DNA of 64,000 nucleotides from Corallococcus macrosporus (GCF_017302985.1 NZ_JAFIMU010000013.1:62001-126000); one strand, 5' to 3'; counted from the first letter of the stretch, positions 18,619 to 27,470 are shown. The notes: generated by a model not told the origin, from the sequence alone. Translations and numbers: made by a program.

Positions 18619-19683
18619 TCACGCTCCGGAGACGGAGAAGCGGTAGACGGTGCGCGAGCGGTACTCTTCGCCAGGGCGCAGGATGGTGGAGGGGAAGGCC
18701 GGCTGGTTCGGCGAATCCGGCAGGTGCTGGGTCTCCAGCGCGAGGCCGAAGCGGTGGTGGTAGACGGCGCCCCGCTTCCCCTTCAGCGTGCCGTCGAGGA
18801 AGTTGCCGGAATAGAACTGCATGCCCGGCTCGGTGGTGTGGACCTCCATCACCCGGCCGGTGCCAGGCTCCAGCACGTGCGCGGCCAGCGTCAGCGCGCC
18901 GGGCTGGCCCCCCTTGTCGAGCACGAGGCTGTGGTCATAGCCAATGCCGTTGCGCAGCTGCTCGTCGTCCTGCTGGATGCGCGCGCCAATGGCCGTGGGC
19001 CGCCGGAAGTCGAACGGCGTGCCCGCAACGTCGCGCAGCATGCCCAGCGGGATGGACGTCGCGTCAATCGGGACGAAGCGGTCCGCGTTGAACGTGACGA
19101 CATGGCCCAGGACGTCGCGCCGCCCGTCGCCCGCGAGGTTGAAGTAGCTGTGCTGCGTGAGGTTGACCGGCGTGGGCTTGTCCGTGGTGCCGTGGTAGTC
19201 GAAGACGAGCGCGTTGTCGGCGGTCAGCGTGTAGGTCACCCGCGCCGTCAGCGTCCCCGGATAGCCCTCCTCGCCGTCAGGGCTGACGTAGGTGAGGACC
19301 AGTCCCATGCCCTGGTCGTTCTCGAAGGGCGCCGCCGTCCACACCACCTTGTCGAAGCCCTTGAGCCCGCCGTGCAGGTGGTTCACCCCGTTGTTCGTCG
19401 CCAGCGTGTACTGCCGGCCATCGAGCGTGAAGCGGCCCCGCGCGATGCGGTTGCCATAGCGGCCCACGAGCGCGCCGAAGTACGGGGACTCCGCCACGTA
19501 GTCCGCCAGCGCGTCGTAGCCCAGCACCACGTCGTCGAAGCGGCCATCCCGGTCCGGCACACGCAGGCTGAGGATGATGCCGCCGTAGTTGGTGACGCGG
19601 GCCTCCATCCCCTGCCGGTTGGTGAGGGTGTAGACATCAACGGGCTGCCCGCCCGGGGCCGTACCGAAGGAACTCCGCTCCAC
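18619..19683 (-). CDS. galM: Aldose 1-epimerase (galactose mutarotase)
   Basis: A 354-residue protein starting at a GTG with AGGAGG four bases upstream. Mutarotase motifs are visible: GRYGNRIARGRF, NGVNHLHGGLKGFDKVVW (first catalytic His), NLTQHSYFNL (second His) and the C-terminal ETQHLPDSPNQPAFPS containing the product-binding region. It interconverts alpha and beta anomers of galactose or glucose. No clear signal peptide is present. It is the first gene of the ten-gene minus-strand operon and faces the TonB-dependent receptor across a 240-bp divergent control region. Confidence 0.93.
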   Translation of the reverse strand: MERSSFGTAPGGQPVDVYTLTNRQGMEARVTNYGGIILSLRVPDRDGRFDDVVLGYDALADYVAESPYFGALVGRYGNRIARGRFTLDGRQYTLATNNGVNHLHGGLKGFDKVVWTAAPFENDQGMGLVLTYVSPDGEEGYPGTLTARVTYTLTADNALVFDYHGTTDKPTPVNLTQHSYFNLAGDGRRDVLGHVVTFNADRFVPIDATSIPLGMLRDVAGTPFDFRRPTAIGARIQQDDEQLRNGIGYDHSLVLDKGGQPGALTLAAHVLEPGTGRVMEVHTTEPGMQFYSGNFLDGTLKGKRGAVYHHRFGLALETQHLPDSPNQPAFPSTILRPGEEYRSRTVYRFSVSGA

Positions 19684-19923
19684 GCGGCCTCCTGCAATGA
19701 AGATGGGCGCGCGAGCCTATGTCAGTGCGCGAGCCTCCGCGCCTTGAATCACAAACAAGTGGACCTGGGTACAACCGCGCCCATTTGACGCAGGAAGTCT
19801 TACGCGCCCCTCGGGAACTGTGCGCGGCGAAACACTGATAACTCGTCTTGACACCCTCCAGTCCCATAAGGCAGATGCCAACCGAACAAAGCTGGAATGC
19901 ATGAAATTTTAGGAGAGCACTGG
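19684..19923. promoter_or_regulatory. Divergent control region between galM operon and TonB receptor
   Basis: This 240-bp region must hold the promoters of both the ten-gene operon and the receptor. A 10-bp direct repeat GCGCGAGCCT occurs at 19709-19718 and 19727-19736 with an 18-bp period, close to the galM start. A TTGACA at 19848-19853 lies upstream of the receptor, but no good -10 hexamer follows at 16-18 bp. The region is visibly more AT-rich than its flanks. The operator assignment is a guess. Confidence 0.45.
19911..19915 (+). promoter_or_regulatory. Shine-Dalgarno site choosing the receptor start
   Basis: AGGAG lies eight bases before the ATG at 19924 and inside the reading frame that begins at an upstream ATG (19897). 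It therefore favours 19924, which also gives a proper signal peptide. Confidence 0.7.
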
Positions 19924-22779
19924 ATGCGCTTGAAGAAGCTTCTTCTTTGTCCGACCTCCCTCGCGCTACTGATGCTCTCCACCGCCCCGTCTGGAGCCCT
20001 GGCCGCCCAGGCGGATGCGCCCCTGCGGACCGCGGAGGACACGCCGCCCGCTCCTGACGCGGGGACGGCACCGGACGCCGGGACGGTGGTGCAGGCCCCT
20101 CCGCAGCAGGCGGACGCGGGCACGTACGCCGAAGCCACCGAGCCCTACGACGTTGGCGCTGACGAGTTCTACGAGGAGGTCGTCGTCGTCGGCCTGCAGC
20201 GCAGCATGCAGCAGGCGCAGACCATCAAGCGCGAGTCCGACCAGATTGTCGACACGGTGGTGGCGCAGGACATCGGCAAGCTGCCGGACGTGACGGTCTC
20301 CGAGACGGCGGCGCGCATCCCTGGCGTCCAGGTGGACCGCGCCCGCGGCGAGGCGAACGGCCAGGTGCTGGTGCGCGGCCTGCCCGACCTCACGACGACC
20401 TACAACGGCCGTGAGATCTTCACCGCCGAGACGCGCAGCGTCGCGCTCGCGGACTTCCCGTCGGGAGGCATCGCGGCGCTGGAGGTCTACAAGACCACGA
20501 CCGCCGAGCAGGTCGAGGGGGGCCTCGCCGGCCTCATCGACGTGCGCTCGCGCCGGCCGTTCGACTTCGACGGCTTCGAGGTCTCCGGCTCCGTGCGGGG
20601 CAGCTACGCCAACCAGTCCGGCCGGTATGATCCGAACGCCAACCTGCTCATCACCGACCGCTTCAAGACCGGTGCGGGCGAGTTCGGCGCGCTGGTCAAC
20701 TTCTCCTACACCCGCCTCAACTACCTGGACTCCGCGCGCTGGAACACGGGCTTCATCAATCCCGGCGTGGACGCGGTCACGGGCCAGCAGTTCGTCTCTC
20801 CGGACGTCGTCGGCATCTTCTACGGCGGAGGCCAGCGCGAGCGGCCGTCCATCAACGGCTCGGTGCAGTGGAAGCCGAACGACAAGCTCGAGTTCTATGT
20901 CGACGGACTCTGGCAGGGGTACCGCGACCGGGTGTCGGACCGCCAGCTGGAGATGCGGCTGTGGGGTGATGGCCACCGCTACACCAACGTGACGCTGCGT
21001 CCGGGCACGACGGATCAGGCGCAGAGCATGACGGTGGAGAACGCCGCCCGGCCGTTCATGTTCCAGGGCGCCACCACCCGCGAGACGGACACCATCCAGC
21101 TCGCCGTCGGTGGCATCTACGAAGCGGGGCCGCTGCGCGTCTCCGCCGACGTCGCGCGGACGAACAGCCGGTTCGACCTGTCGCTCTACAGCTTCGACCA
21201 GGAGTTCGCCACCTCCCCCACCTTCGACGTCAACTTCGACGTGCCGCGCGGGCCCGGGGGCATGGAGTTCGCGGTGCGGGACTTCGACCTGACGGATCCC
21301 GCCAACTACCGCTACGTCGGCTTCTTCGACCGCTCCTACGTCGCGGCGGGTGACGACTGGCAGGCCCGTGCGGACGCCGACCTGAAGACGGGCCTCTCCG
21401 TCATCCCCAAGCTGGAGTTCGGCCTCCGGGCCACGACGCGCGACGCCTACCAGGAGAACGGGCAGCGCTACTGCGCCGACGATGACGGCGGCAACCCCGG
21501 CGCGCCCTGCGGCCTGGCGGCCGGGACGCCGCTGTCCGAGATGCCGGTGGACCTGCATGTGTTCCGCCCCGGCTTCCGCGGCGGCGGCGACATCCAGGGC
21601 CAGCGCACCTGGGTGGTGCCCACCTATGACAGCCTCCGCAACAACGTGGAGCAGCTGCGCGCCATCCAGGGCTTCAACCCGGGCGACCCCGAGCGGCTGC
21701 GCATCTTCGATGCGAGCGAGCAGACCTACGCGGGGTACGGACAGGGCCGCTACGACTTCAAGGTCGGCAGCGTGCGGGTGGACGGCGTCGTCGGCGCCCG
21801 CATCGTGAACACGCAGACCGAGGTCAGCATCACGCCGGTGGGCGGTGCCCTCCAGAAGGGCAGCGGCAGCTACACCGACCTGCTCCCCAACGCCACCGCG
21901 CGCGTCCGCTTCATCCCGGACCTGCACCTGCGTCTGTCCGCCAACCAGACCCGCACGCGGCCGGGCTTCGACCAACTGCGCCCCGAGACGCTCGGCTCGC
22001 CCCCGCCCTGTCTGTCCGAGCCGAACCCGCCGCCGGGCTGTCAGATCACCGGCAGCGGCGGCAACCCGGACCTCAAGCCCGTGCGCTCGAACAACTTCGA
22101 CGCGTCGCTGGAGTACTACTTCCTGCAGACCGGCATGGCGTCACTCGCCCTGTTCCACCGTGACATCAAGGGCTTCATCACGAACCTGGACGTGACGCGG
22201 GACGACCCCACCTACGGCGAGGGCCGGGTGCGCGTGAACATCCCGGTGAACGGCGGCGAGGGCAGCCTCCAGGGCTTCGAGGCGTCGCTCGGCACCTTCT
22301 TCGACTTCCTCCCGGAGGGCTGGCTGAAGGGCTTCGGCGCCTACGCCAACCTCACGTACCTGGACGACGAGCAGGCCTTCCCCACGGGCTTCAACCTGGC
22401 GCTGGGCGAGACGGGCCGCATCCCCGGCGTGTCCAAGTGGTCCTACAACCTCGTCGCCATGTACGAGCGCGACGGGCTCTCCGCGCGGCTGGCGTACAAC
22501 CGCCGCTCGCGGTGGATCACCAGCTACGTCCAGAACCCCGACGGCGACGGCTTCACCGGCGAGTACGTGGACGGCGTCGCGCGGCTCGACTTCTCGGCGA
22601 GCTACGCGCCCTGGACGTCGAAGCCGCTGGACGGCCTCTCCTTCACGTTCGACGCGTCCAACATCCTCGGCAATCCCTACCGGAGCTTCCGGCAGTTCAC
22701 GCCCGAGGGTGACACCTACCCTCGCGACGTGCGCTACGAGGAGAGCATCTTCGCGCTGGGCCTGCGCTTCCGCATCTAG
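19924..22779 (+). CDS. TonB-dependent outer-membrane receptor, glycan type
   Basis: A 951-residue receptor starting at ATG 19924 with a Sec signal peptide (MRLKKLLLCPTSLALLMLS...). A proline/Asp-Ala-Gly linker follows, then a TonB-box-like EEVVVVG. The plug has KLPDVTVSETAARIPGVQV, GQVLVRGLPDLTT and GGLAGLIDVRSRRP, as in the TonB-Xanth-Caul subgroup often linked to plant-polysaccharide uptake. The rest is a 22-strand barrel with aromatic/basic ends, including YANLTYLDDEQAFP and a terminal LGLRFRI. It imports oligosaccharides across the outer membrane with TonB-ExbBD energy. It stands divergent to the galactose/ABC operon and beside GH43 genes, which together indicate a glycan-uptake locus. 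The ligand is inferred only from these neighbours. Confidence 0.93.
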   Translation: MRLKKLLLCPTSLALLMLSTAPSGALAAQADAPLRTAEDTPPAPDAGTAPDAGTVVQAPPQQADAGTYAEATEPYDVGADEFYEEVVVVGLQRSMQQAQTIKRESDQIVDTVVAQDIGKLPDVTVSETAARIPGVQVDRARGEANGQVLVRGLPDLTTTYNGREIFTAETRSVALADFPSGGIAALEVYKTTTAEQVEGGLAGLIDVRSRRPFDFDGFEVSGSVRGSYANQSGRYDPNANLLITDRFKTGAGEFGALVNFSYTRLNYLDSARWNTGFINPGVDAVTGQQFVSPDVVGIFYGGGQRERPSINGSVQWKPNDKLEFYVDGLWQGYRDRVSDRQLEMRLWGDGHRYTNVTLRPGTTDQAQSMTVENAARPFMFQGATTRETDTIQLAVGGIYEAGPLRVSADVARTNSRFDLSLYSFDQEFATSPTFDVNFDVPRGPGGMEFAVRDFDLTDPANYRYVGFFDRSYVAAGDDWQARADADLKTGLSVIPKLEFGLRATTRDAYQENGQRYCADDDGGNPGAPCGLAAGTPLSEMPVDLHVFRPGFRGGGDIQGQRTWVVPTYDSLRNNVEQLRAIQGFNPGDPERLRIFDASEQTYAGYGQGRYDFKVGSVRVDGVVGARIVNTQTEVSITPVGGALQKGSGSYTDLLPNATARVRFIPDLHLRLSANQTRTRPGFDQLRPETLGSPPPCLSEPNPPPGCQITGSGGNPDLKPVRSNNFDASLEYYFLQTGMASLALFHRDIKGFITNLDVTRDDPTYGEGRVRVNIPVNGGEGSLQGFEASLGTFFDFLPEGWLKGFGAYANLTYLDDEQAFPTGFNLALGETGRIPGVSKWSYNLVAMYERDGLSARLAYNRRSRWITSYVQNPDGDGFTGEYVDGVARLDFSASYAPWTSKPLDGLSFTFDASNILGNPYRSFRQFTPEGDTYPRDVRYEESIFALGLRFRI

Positions 22780-22789
22780 CGCAGGCGGG

Positions 22790-22822
22790 GCCGCGCTGGG
22801 GCCTCTGGAGCCTCAGCGCGGC
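22790..22822. terminator. Bidirectional hairpin between convergent genes
   Basis: GCCGCGCTG (22790-22798) pairs perfectly with CAGCGCGGC (22814-22822). The loop has further self-pairing (GGCC/GGAGCC). It lies between the receptor and the convergent GH43 C gene, and its right arm overlaps the GH43 C stop codon. It has no long U-run. Confidence 0.55.
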
Positions 22823-23853
22823 GCGAGCGGGGTGATGCGGGGCACGCTGTCCTGCCACGTCAGCTGGGCGATGTGCATGAAGCGGCCCTGCTTCGCGGGA
22901 GCGCACGACGGGGTCGCCGACCAGGAGTGGAAGGCGATCAGGTCCTGGCCGCCGGCCTGGAACACGGTCTGATGACCGGGCCCGCTGAGGCAGGGCTGGG
23001 ACGTGCTGGCGAGGAACGGATTGGTGGGCGCATCCACGCAGGGGCCCAGCGGTCCCTCGCAGGTGGCGTAGCCGATGGCATAGCTCGACACGCGCTCGGA
23101 GTCCTGCCAGCCATAGTCACCGGCGGAGAAGAACAGCACGTAGGCGCCGCCCCGCTCCACCATGGTGGGCGCCTCCACCACGTGCCGCTCCCAGGGTTTG
23201 TCATTGCGCACGAGCGACACGGGCTCGCCTACGAGGCTGAGTCCGTCAGGGGACAGCCGCTGGGCGAAGAGCTCCGTCGGCTTGTTGAAGGCGGAGTGGT
23301 TCCCGTCATTCTTGAAGTACAGGTAGAGCTGCCCGTCCGGGGCCCGGAAGGGGCTCGCGTCGATGGTGCCACCGAGCGCCTGCTGACAGACGAGGGGCTC
23401 TGTCGCCTCCGACGTGAAGGGCCCGAGCGGATCCTGGCTGGTCGCGGCGCCAATGCACTGCAGGCCGCTGGCCGCGTGGCGCGCGGTGAAATAGAGCACG
23501 AAGCCGGCGTCGGTCTTCAGCACCTCGGGGGCCCAGGTGAAGCCTTCCTTCGCCCAGGGGGGCAGGACCGGCATGGCGTCGTGCTTGCGCCCGGACGCGC
23601 CCTCCTCCGTGAGCAGCCGCCAGTTCATCAGGTCGGTGGAGGCCGCCATCTGCACGTTGGCGCCGTCATTCGTCGCATAGGCCAGATAGCGCCCGTCGTG
23701 CTCGAGGATGAACGGGTCCGGGAAGTTGGCCCGGAACACGGGCGCGAAGGGGACGTCGGCCCGTGGGGGCGTCTCGCTCTTCGTGGCACAGCCATTCAGG
23801 ACCAGGGCCGCGGTGAGAAGGCCGCGAAACGATGCGCTACCGATGCCGGACAA
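22813..23853 (-). CDS. GH43 glycoside hydrolase lipoprotein (C)
   Basis: I choose a TTG start at 23853, because AGGAG lies seven bases upstream and the resulting N-terminus is a clean lipoprotein signal (SASFRGLLTAALVLNGCATK). An upstream ATG at 23931 would add 26 non-signal residues. This gives 346 residues. GH43 triad: RANFPDPFILE (base Asp), GTIDASPFR (second Asp) and HVVEAPTMVERGG (acid Glu), with CLSGPGHQTVF as the His region. It is anchored at a membrane and probably cleaves side chains of the glycan imported by the neighbouring receptor. It is convergent with that receptor gene and divergent from GH43 D. Confidence 0.88.
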   Translation of the reverse strand: MSGIGSASFRGLLTAALVLNGCATKSETPPRADVPFAPVFRANFPDPFILEHDGRYLAYATNDGANVQMAASTDLMNWRLLTEEGASGRKHDAMPVLPPWAKEGFTWAPEVLKTDAGFVLYFTARHAASGLQCIGAATSQDPLGPFTSEATEPLVCQQALGGTIDASPFRAPDGQLYLYFKNDGNHSAFNKPTELFAQRLSPDGLSLVGEPVSLVRNDKPWERHVVEAPTMVERGGAYVLFFSAGDYGWQDSERVSSYAIGYATCEGPLGPCVDAPTNPFLASTSQPCLSGPGHQTVFQAGGQDLIAFHSWSATPSCAPAKQGRFMHIAQLTWQDSVPRITPLAPR

Positions 23854-23860
23854 GGAAGGT

Positions 23861-23865
23861 CTCCT
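23861..23865 (-). promoter_or_regulatory. Shine-Dalgarno site fixing a TTG start
   Basis: AGGAG on the minus strand sits seven bases before the TTG at 23853. It is the main reason for using this rare start codon for GH43 C. Confidence 0.7.
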
Positions 23866-23937
23866 GACGCCCTCGCCCGGGGTGGGCGCGGACTGAAAGT
23901 CATCCGCTGGAAGGGTAGCAGTCGTCACCACGGTCGT

Positions 23938-23941
23938 GGAG
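23938..23941 (+). promoter_or_regulatory. Shine-Dalgarno site supporting a GTG start
   Basis: GGAG lies seven bases before the GTG at 23949. The alternative ATG at 23967 has no Shine-Dalgarno sequence. Confidence 0.55.
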
Positions 23942-23948
23942 TCACGCC

Positions 23949-24908
23949 GTGATATCCAACCGTCCCATGTCGATCCGTTATCGCAATCCTGTTCATCCCA
24001 CCTATTTCGCGGACCCGTTCGTGTTGCGCACGGGGAGTGGATACGTCGCCTATGGCACCGGGAAGGTCGTCGATGGACGCCCCTTCGAGGTGCTCACCTC
24101 CCCTGACCTCGTGCACTGGACCTCGGTGGGCGGCGCACTCGAGCCGCTGCCGCCCGAGCAGGGCACGGACTACTGGGCGCCGGAGGTCGCGGAGCACGAG
24201 GGGCGCTGGTGGATGTATTACTCGGTGGGGTTCGAGGACCGGGGCCATCACCTGCGCGTCGCGGTCGCGGACACGCCCACGGGCCCTTTCCGGGACCAGG
24301 GCGTCAACCTGACCCCGAACGAGCGGTTCGCCATCGACGCCTCGCCGTTCCGGGATGACGACGGGACCTGGTACCTCTTCCACGCCCGGGACGTGCTGGA
24401 GGGAGCACGCGTCGGAACGATGCTCGCGGTCGACGTGCTCGACGGGATGACGGCCCTGCGCGGGGGACCGCGCACGATGCTCACGCCGTCGGATGACTGG
24501 CAGATCTACCAGCGTCAGCGCCCGATGTACGGCCAGGTCTACGACTGGCACACGCTGGAGGGGCCGTCCGTCGTGAAACGGCACGGGCGGTACTGGTGCT
24601 TCTACTCGGGAGGCTCCTGGCTCACTCCGTCGTATGGCGTCGCGTATGCCGTCGCCGACCACCCGCTCGGCCCGTGGACGGAGCCCAAGGGCGTACCGCC
24701 GCTGCTGCGCACGGTCCCCGGTCGCGTCATCGGGCCCGGGCACAACAGCGTCGTCGTCGGGCCAGACGGCCAGGACGTGATGGTCTACCACGCGTGGGAC
24801 GTGGGCCAGACGGCACGGCGGATGTGCATCGACCCCATCGTGTGGACGCCGGAAGGTCCGCGGGTGCTCGGCCCGACGGATGACGACATCGAGCTGCCAA
24901 GGCGTTGA
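23949..24908 (+). CDS. GH43 glycoside hydrolase (D), probably cytoplasmic
   Basis: A 319-residue single-domain GH43 enzyme starting at GTG 23949 (or ATG 23967, six residues shorter). Triad: HPTYFADPFVLR (base Asp), FAIDASPFRDDDG (second Asp) and HTLEGPSVVKRHG (acid Glu); GPGHNSVVVGPDG carries the conserved His. No signal peptide is visible, so it probably finishes imported oligosaccharides in the cytoplasm. It lies 50 bp before GH43 E on the same strand and is likely co-transcribed with it. Confidence 0.9.
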   Translation: MISNRPMSIRYRNPVHPTYFADPFVLRTGSGYVAYGTGKVVDGRPFEVLTSPDLVHWTSVGGALEPLPPEQGTDYWAPEVAEHEGRWWMYYSVGFEDRGHHLRVAVADTPTGPFRDQGVNLTPNERFAIDASPFRDDDGTWYLFHARDVLEGARVGTMLAVDVLDGMTALRGGPRTMLTPSDDWQIYQRQRPMYGQVYDWHTLEGPSVVKRHGRYWCFYSGGSWLTPSYGVAYAVADHPLGPWTEPKGVPPLLRTVPGRVIGPGHNSVVVGPDGQDVMVYHAWDVGQTARRMCIDPIVWTPEGPRVLGPTDDDIELPRR

Positions 24909-24958
24909 AGCAAAGACAGAATCACAACCAGCGACACCCACCCAGAAGGGTAGAAAAC

Positions 24959-26881
24959 ATGCGTGGCAGGCCGTCTTCATTCCGAAGTTGGAGCCAGAGG
25001 AGCGCAATGCTCCTGATGCTCGCAGTGCTGAGTGCCACGGCGTGCAAGAACGACCCGGTGAAGCCGCCAGGCGAGCCGGTGGTGGAAGAACCGCCGCCGC
25101 CCCCTCCTCCGCCGCCCCCTCCCCCACCGCCCCCGCCGCCCGGGCCCGTCACGAAGAGCTTCACCAATCCCTTGCGGATCGCGGCCCCCGAGGGTGGGCG
25201 TGTCGAGACGTGCGCGGACCCCACGATCATCCGCGGTCAGCAGCAGGGCGACGCGGGCTGGTACATGTACTGTACGACCGACCCCCTCAACGATCAGGAC
25301 AAGGACTCGGCGGGCCGCTACAGAAGGCACCTGATCCCCACCCTCCAATCCTATGACCTGGTGAGCTGGACCTACGTCGGAGACGCGTTCTCCGCGCCTC
25401 CGGCCTGGGCAAAGCCGGAGACGGCGCTCTGGGCGCCTGAAATCACCTTCTTCGGCGGTAAATACTATCTGTATTACACGGTGGTGGACACGCGGGCCGG
25501 CGGCAGCGCCATTGGCGTGGCCACGAGCGCCAGCCCGATGGGGCCCTGGACCCATGCCGACCAGGCCACCGTGGAGCCCCATGACGCGCCCTGCTGCAAG
25601 GGCGAGCGCCGGTGGGTGTTCGATCCCGAGGTGATCATCGCCGCCGACGGTGCCAGGTATATCTATTACGGGAGCTATTTCGGCGGCATCTCCGTGCGCC
25701 AGCTCTCGGAGGATGGCCTGACTTCGGTTGCCGCCTCGCAGGTGGAGGTCACCATCCCCAACCGTTACGAGGCCGCCAACGTCATCAAGCACGGGGACTA
25801 CTATTATCTGCTTGGCTCCTCGACGAACTGCTGCAACGGGCCGCTCAGCGGCTACAGCGTGTTCGCCGGGCGCTCCCTGAGTCCGCTGGGTCCCTTCGTG
25901 GATCGCGAGGGTGTCCCGCTGACCGCGGGCCGCGTGGGTGGCACCCCGGTGCTCAGCCTCAATGGCAACCGCTGGGTGGGCCCGGGCCACAACACGTTCC
26001 TCACGGACCTGGGCGGCCAGGACTGGATTCTCTATCACGCCATTGACACCGCGAATCCCTACATGGCTCCGACAGAGAATGGCGATCTGCTCCCCAGGCG
26101 CCCGGTGTTGATGGATGCGCTGGACTGGGTGGACGAATGGCCCGTGGCGCGCGGCGGCCAGGGGCCCTCGGACACCGAGCAGCCCGCGCCAGCGGGCGAG
26201 GCGGAGAACACGAAGAGCCGCTACACGATGGTGCCGGCGAAGCAGGACGAGCCCGGCGCGCTCATCCCCGCGGCCTCGGATGAGTTCACCGGCACGGTGC
26301 TCGGCGGGCAGTGGACCTGGGTGCGCCCGCCTCCTCCGTCCGACTTCGCGCTGGAGGATGGCACCTTCCGCTTCAACACCCAGGCGGCCGACCTCTTCGA
26401 GGATGTCGACAACGCCTCCATCCTCTGGGAGCAGGCCCCCGCCGGAAACTACCTGGTCGAGACGAAGCTCAAGATGAACCTGCCTCCGGAGGGCTGCTGC
26501 CACAACTACGTCCAGGCGGGCCTCGTCCTCCACAGCGACGAGGACAACTACGTGAAGCTCGTTCAGTTCTCGTACTGGGATACGCGCCAGGTCGCCTTCG
26601 CGAAGGAAGTGGGCCCGGGCGTGCCCGCGCGCTACCCGCGCTACGGCGAGACCGCGGGAGGCCCGGCCGATGAGACGCTGTGGCTGCGGGTGGCCCGGCG
26701 CATCGTGGGGCAGGAGGAGTCCTTCACCGCGTACTCCAGCCGGGACGGCAGCCACTGGAGCCGCGCGGGGACGTGGGCGCACAAGCTGGGAACAGGGGCG
26801 CGCATCGGCCTGGTGTCCCAGGCGGGAGCTGGCTTCGTCGCCAACTTCGACCATGTCCGCGTCTACGAACTGAAGGACTGA
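24959..26881 (+). CDS. GH43 lipoprotein (E) with C-terminal concanavalin-like domain
   Basis: A 640-residue protein starting at ATG 24959 with GAAGGG upstream. The signal ends in a lipobox (LAVLSATACKN). An uninterrupted run of seventeen prolines follows as a rigid spacer. The GH43 propeller (~70-400) has ETCADPTIIR (base Asp), WVFDPEVIIAADG (second Asp), PNRYEAANVIKHGDYYY (acid Glu) and WVGPGHNTFL. From about residue 430 a second beta-sandwich (DEFTGTVLGGQWTWVRP, AGLVLHSDEDNYVKL, ends NFDHVRVYEL) resembles the DUF1349/GH43 C-terminal concanavalin-like domain. Paired CC dipeptides occur in both domains. It is a surface or periplasmic glycan-trimming enzyme. Confidence 0.92.
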   Translation: MRGRPSSFRSWSQRSAMLLMLAVLSATACKNDPVKPPGEPVVEEPPPPPPPPPPPPPPPPPGPVTKSFTNPLRIAAPEGGRVETCADPTIIRGQQQGDAGWYMYCTTDPLNDQDKDSAGRYRRHLIPTLQSYDLVSWTYVGDAFSAPPAWAKPETALWAPEITFFGGKYYLYYTVVDTRAGGSAIGVATSASPMGPWTHADQATVEPHDAPCCKGERRWVFDPEVIIAADGARYIYYGSYFGGISVRQLSEDGLTSVAASQVEVTIPNRYEAANVIKHGDYYYLLGSSTNCCNGPLSGYSVFAGRSLSPLGPFVDREGVPLTAGRVGGTPVLSLNGNRWVGPGHNTFLTDLGGQDWILYHAIDTANPYMAPTENGDLLPRRPVLMDALDWVDEWPVARGGQGPSDTEQPAPAGEAENTKSRYTMVPAKQDEPGALIPAASDEFTGTVLGGQWTWVRPPPPSDFALEDGTFRFNTQAADLFEDVDNASILWEQAPAGNYLVETKLKMNLPPEGCCHNYVQAGLVLHSDEDNYVKLVQFSYWDTRQVAFAKEVGPGVPARYPRYGETAGGPADETLWLRVARRIVGQEESFTAYSSRDGSHWSRAGTWAHKLGTGARIGLVSQAGAGFVANFDHVRVYELKD

Positions 26882-26899
26882 GCCGTCACCCGCGCGAGC

Positions 26900-26940
26900 G
26901 GCGAGCTCCCCCACGCGGGGGCTCGCCTCTCGGTGGTTTT
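26900..26940. terminator. Terminator between GH43 E and convergent lipoprotein gene
   Basis: GGCGAGC-T-CCCCC pairs with GGGGG-CTCGCC across a short loop (26900-26927), with one bulged base. TTTT follows at 26937-26940. It closes the GH43 D-E transcript and may serve the opposing gene as well. Confidence 0.7.
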
Positions 26941-26957
26941 CCAGGAAGCTTCCGGAC

Positions 26958-27470
26958 TCAGAAGGCGGCAGCGCCCGCGTCGTCGGCGCCCGCATCCGCG
27001 ACACCGGCATCCGCGGTGCCCGCGTCCGGCGTCCCCGCGTCAGGCTCGCGCACCGACTTCTTCGTGCAGGTCCCTTTGCAGTCATTCCCCCGGCACCTGA
27101 GCTGGGTGCAACCGTTGCCGAAGAGTTCGCAGCCCTGCGGCGGTTCACAAGTGGAGTCACCCGTACAGCTTCCCGTACATTCAACAATCACTTGCGCCGC
27201 GGCTGTGGCCTCCACCTGGAATCGCCGGGACGAAATCCGCTTCCCGTCCACATTCCGCACCGTGATCGGACCCAAGGGCGTCAATCTCGCGCCCTCAAGA
27301 CTTCGCGCGACCTCGGGTTCGGTCAAATCGACATTCCTGCAATTCGTTTCCGCCTGTGTTTGGGGCTCGGTTTCGCGAGGGACGCCCCGCTCGTCTCCAC
27401 AACCGAGCAGCGTGGCGACCATCAACCCTGCGACCCATCCACGGATGCCTGCATGCTTTTGCGATTTCAT
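26958..27470 (-). CDS. Small Cys-rich lipoprotein with Asp-Ala-Gly tail
   Basis: A 170-residue protein with signal and lipobox (GWVAGLMVATLLGCGDE). The middle has paired cysteines (CTGSCTGDSTCEPPQGC, CTQLRCRGNDCKGTC) consistent with disulfide bonds. The C-terminus is a run of Asp-Ala-Gly repeats on 12-bp DNA units. It is a surface lipoprotein of unknown role. The DNA is less GC-rich than its neighbours. It is convergent with the glycan locus and not obviously part of it. Confidence 0.7.
   Translation of the reverse strand: MKSQKHAGIRGWVAGLMVATLLGCGDERGVPRETEPQTQAETNCRNVDLTEPEVARSLEGARLTPLGPITVRNVDGKRISSRRFQVEATAAAQVIVECTGSCTGDSTCEPPQGCELFGNGCTQLRCRGNDCKGTCTKKSVREPDAGTPDAGTADAGVADAGADDAGAAAF

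Noticed and set aside
19848-19876. TTGACA plus GCAGAT as a sigma-70 promoter for the receptor
   Set aside because: The -35 is perfect, but the -10 candidate at 17 bp is poor, so it is not listed as a separate promoter.
19966-21975. 669-residue open frame antisense to the TonB receptor
   Set aside because: It is a by-product of high GC; the Arg/His/Ala-rich translation has no recognisable domain.
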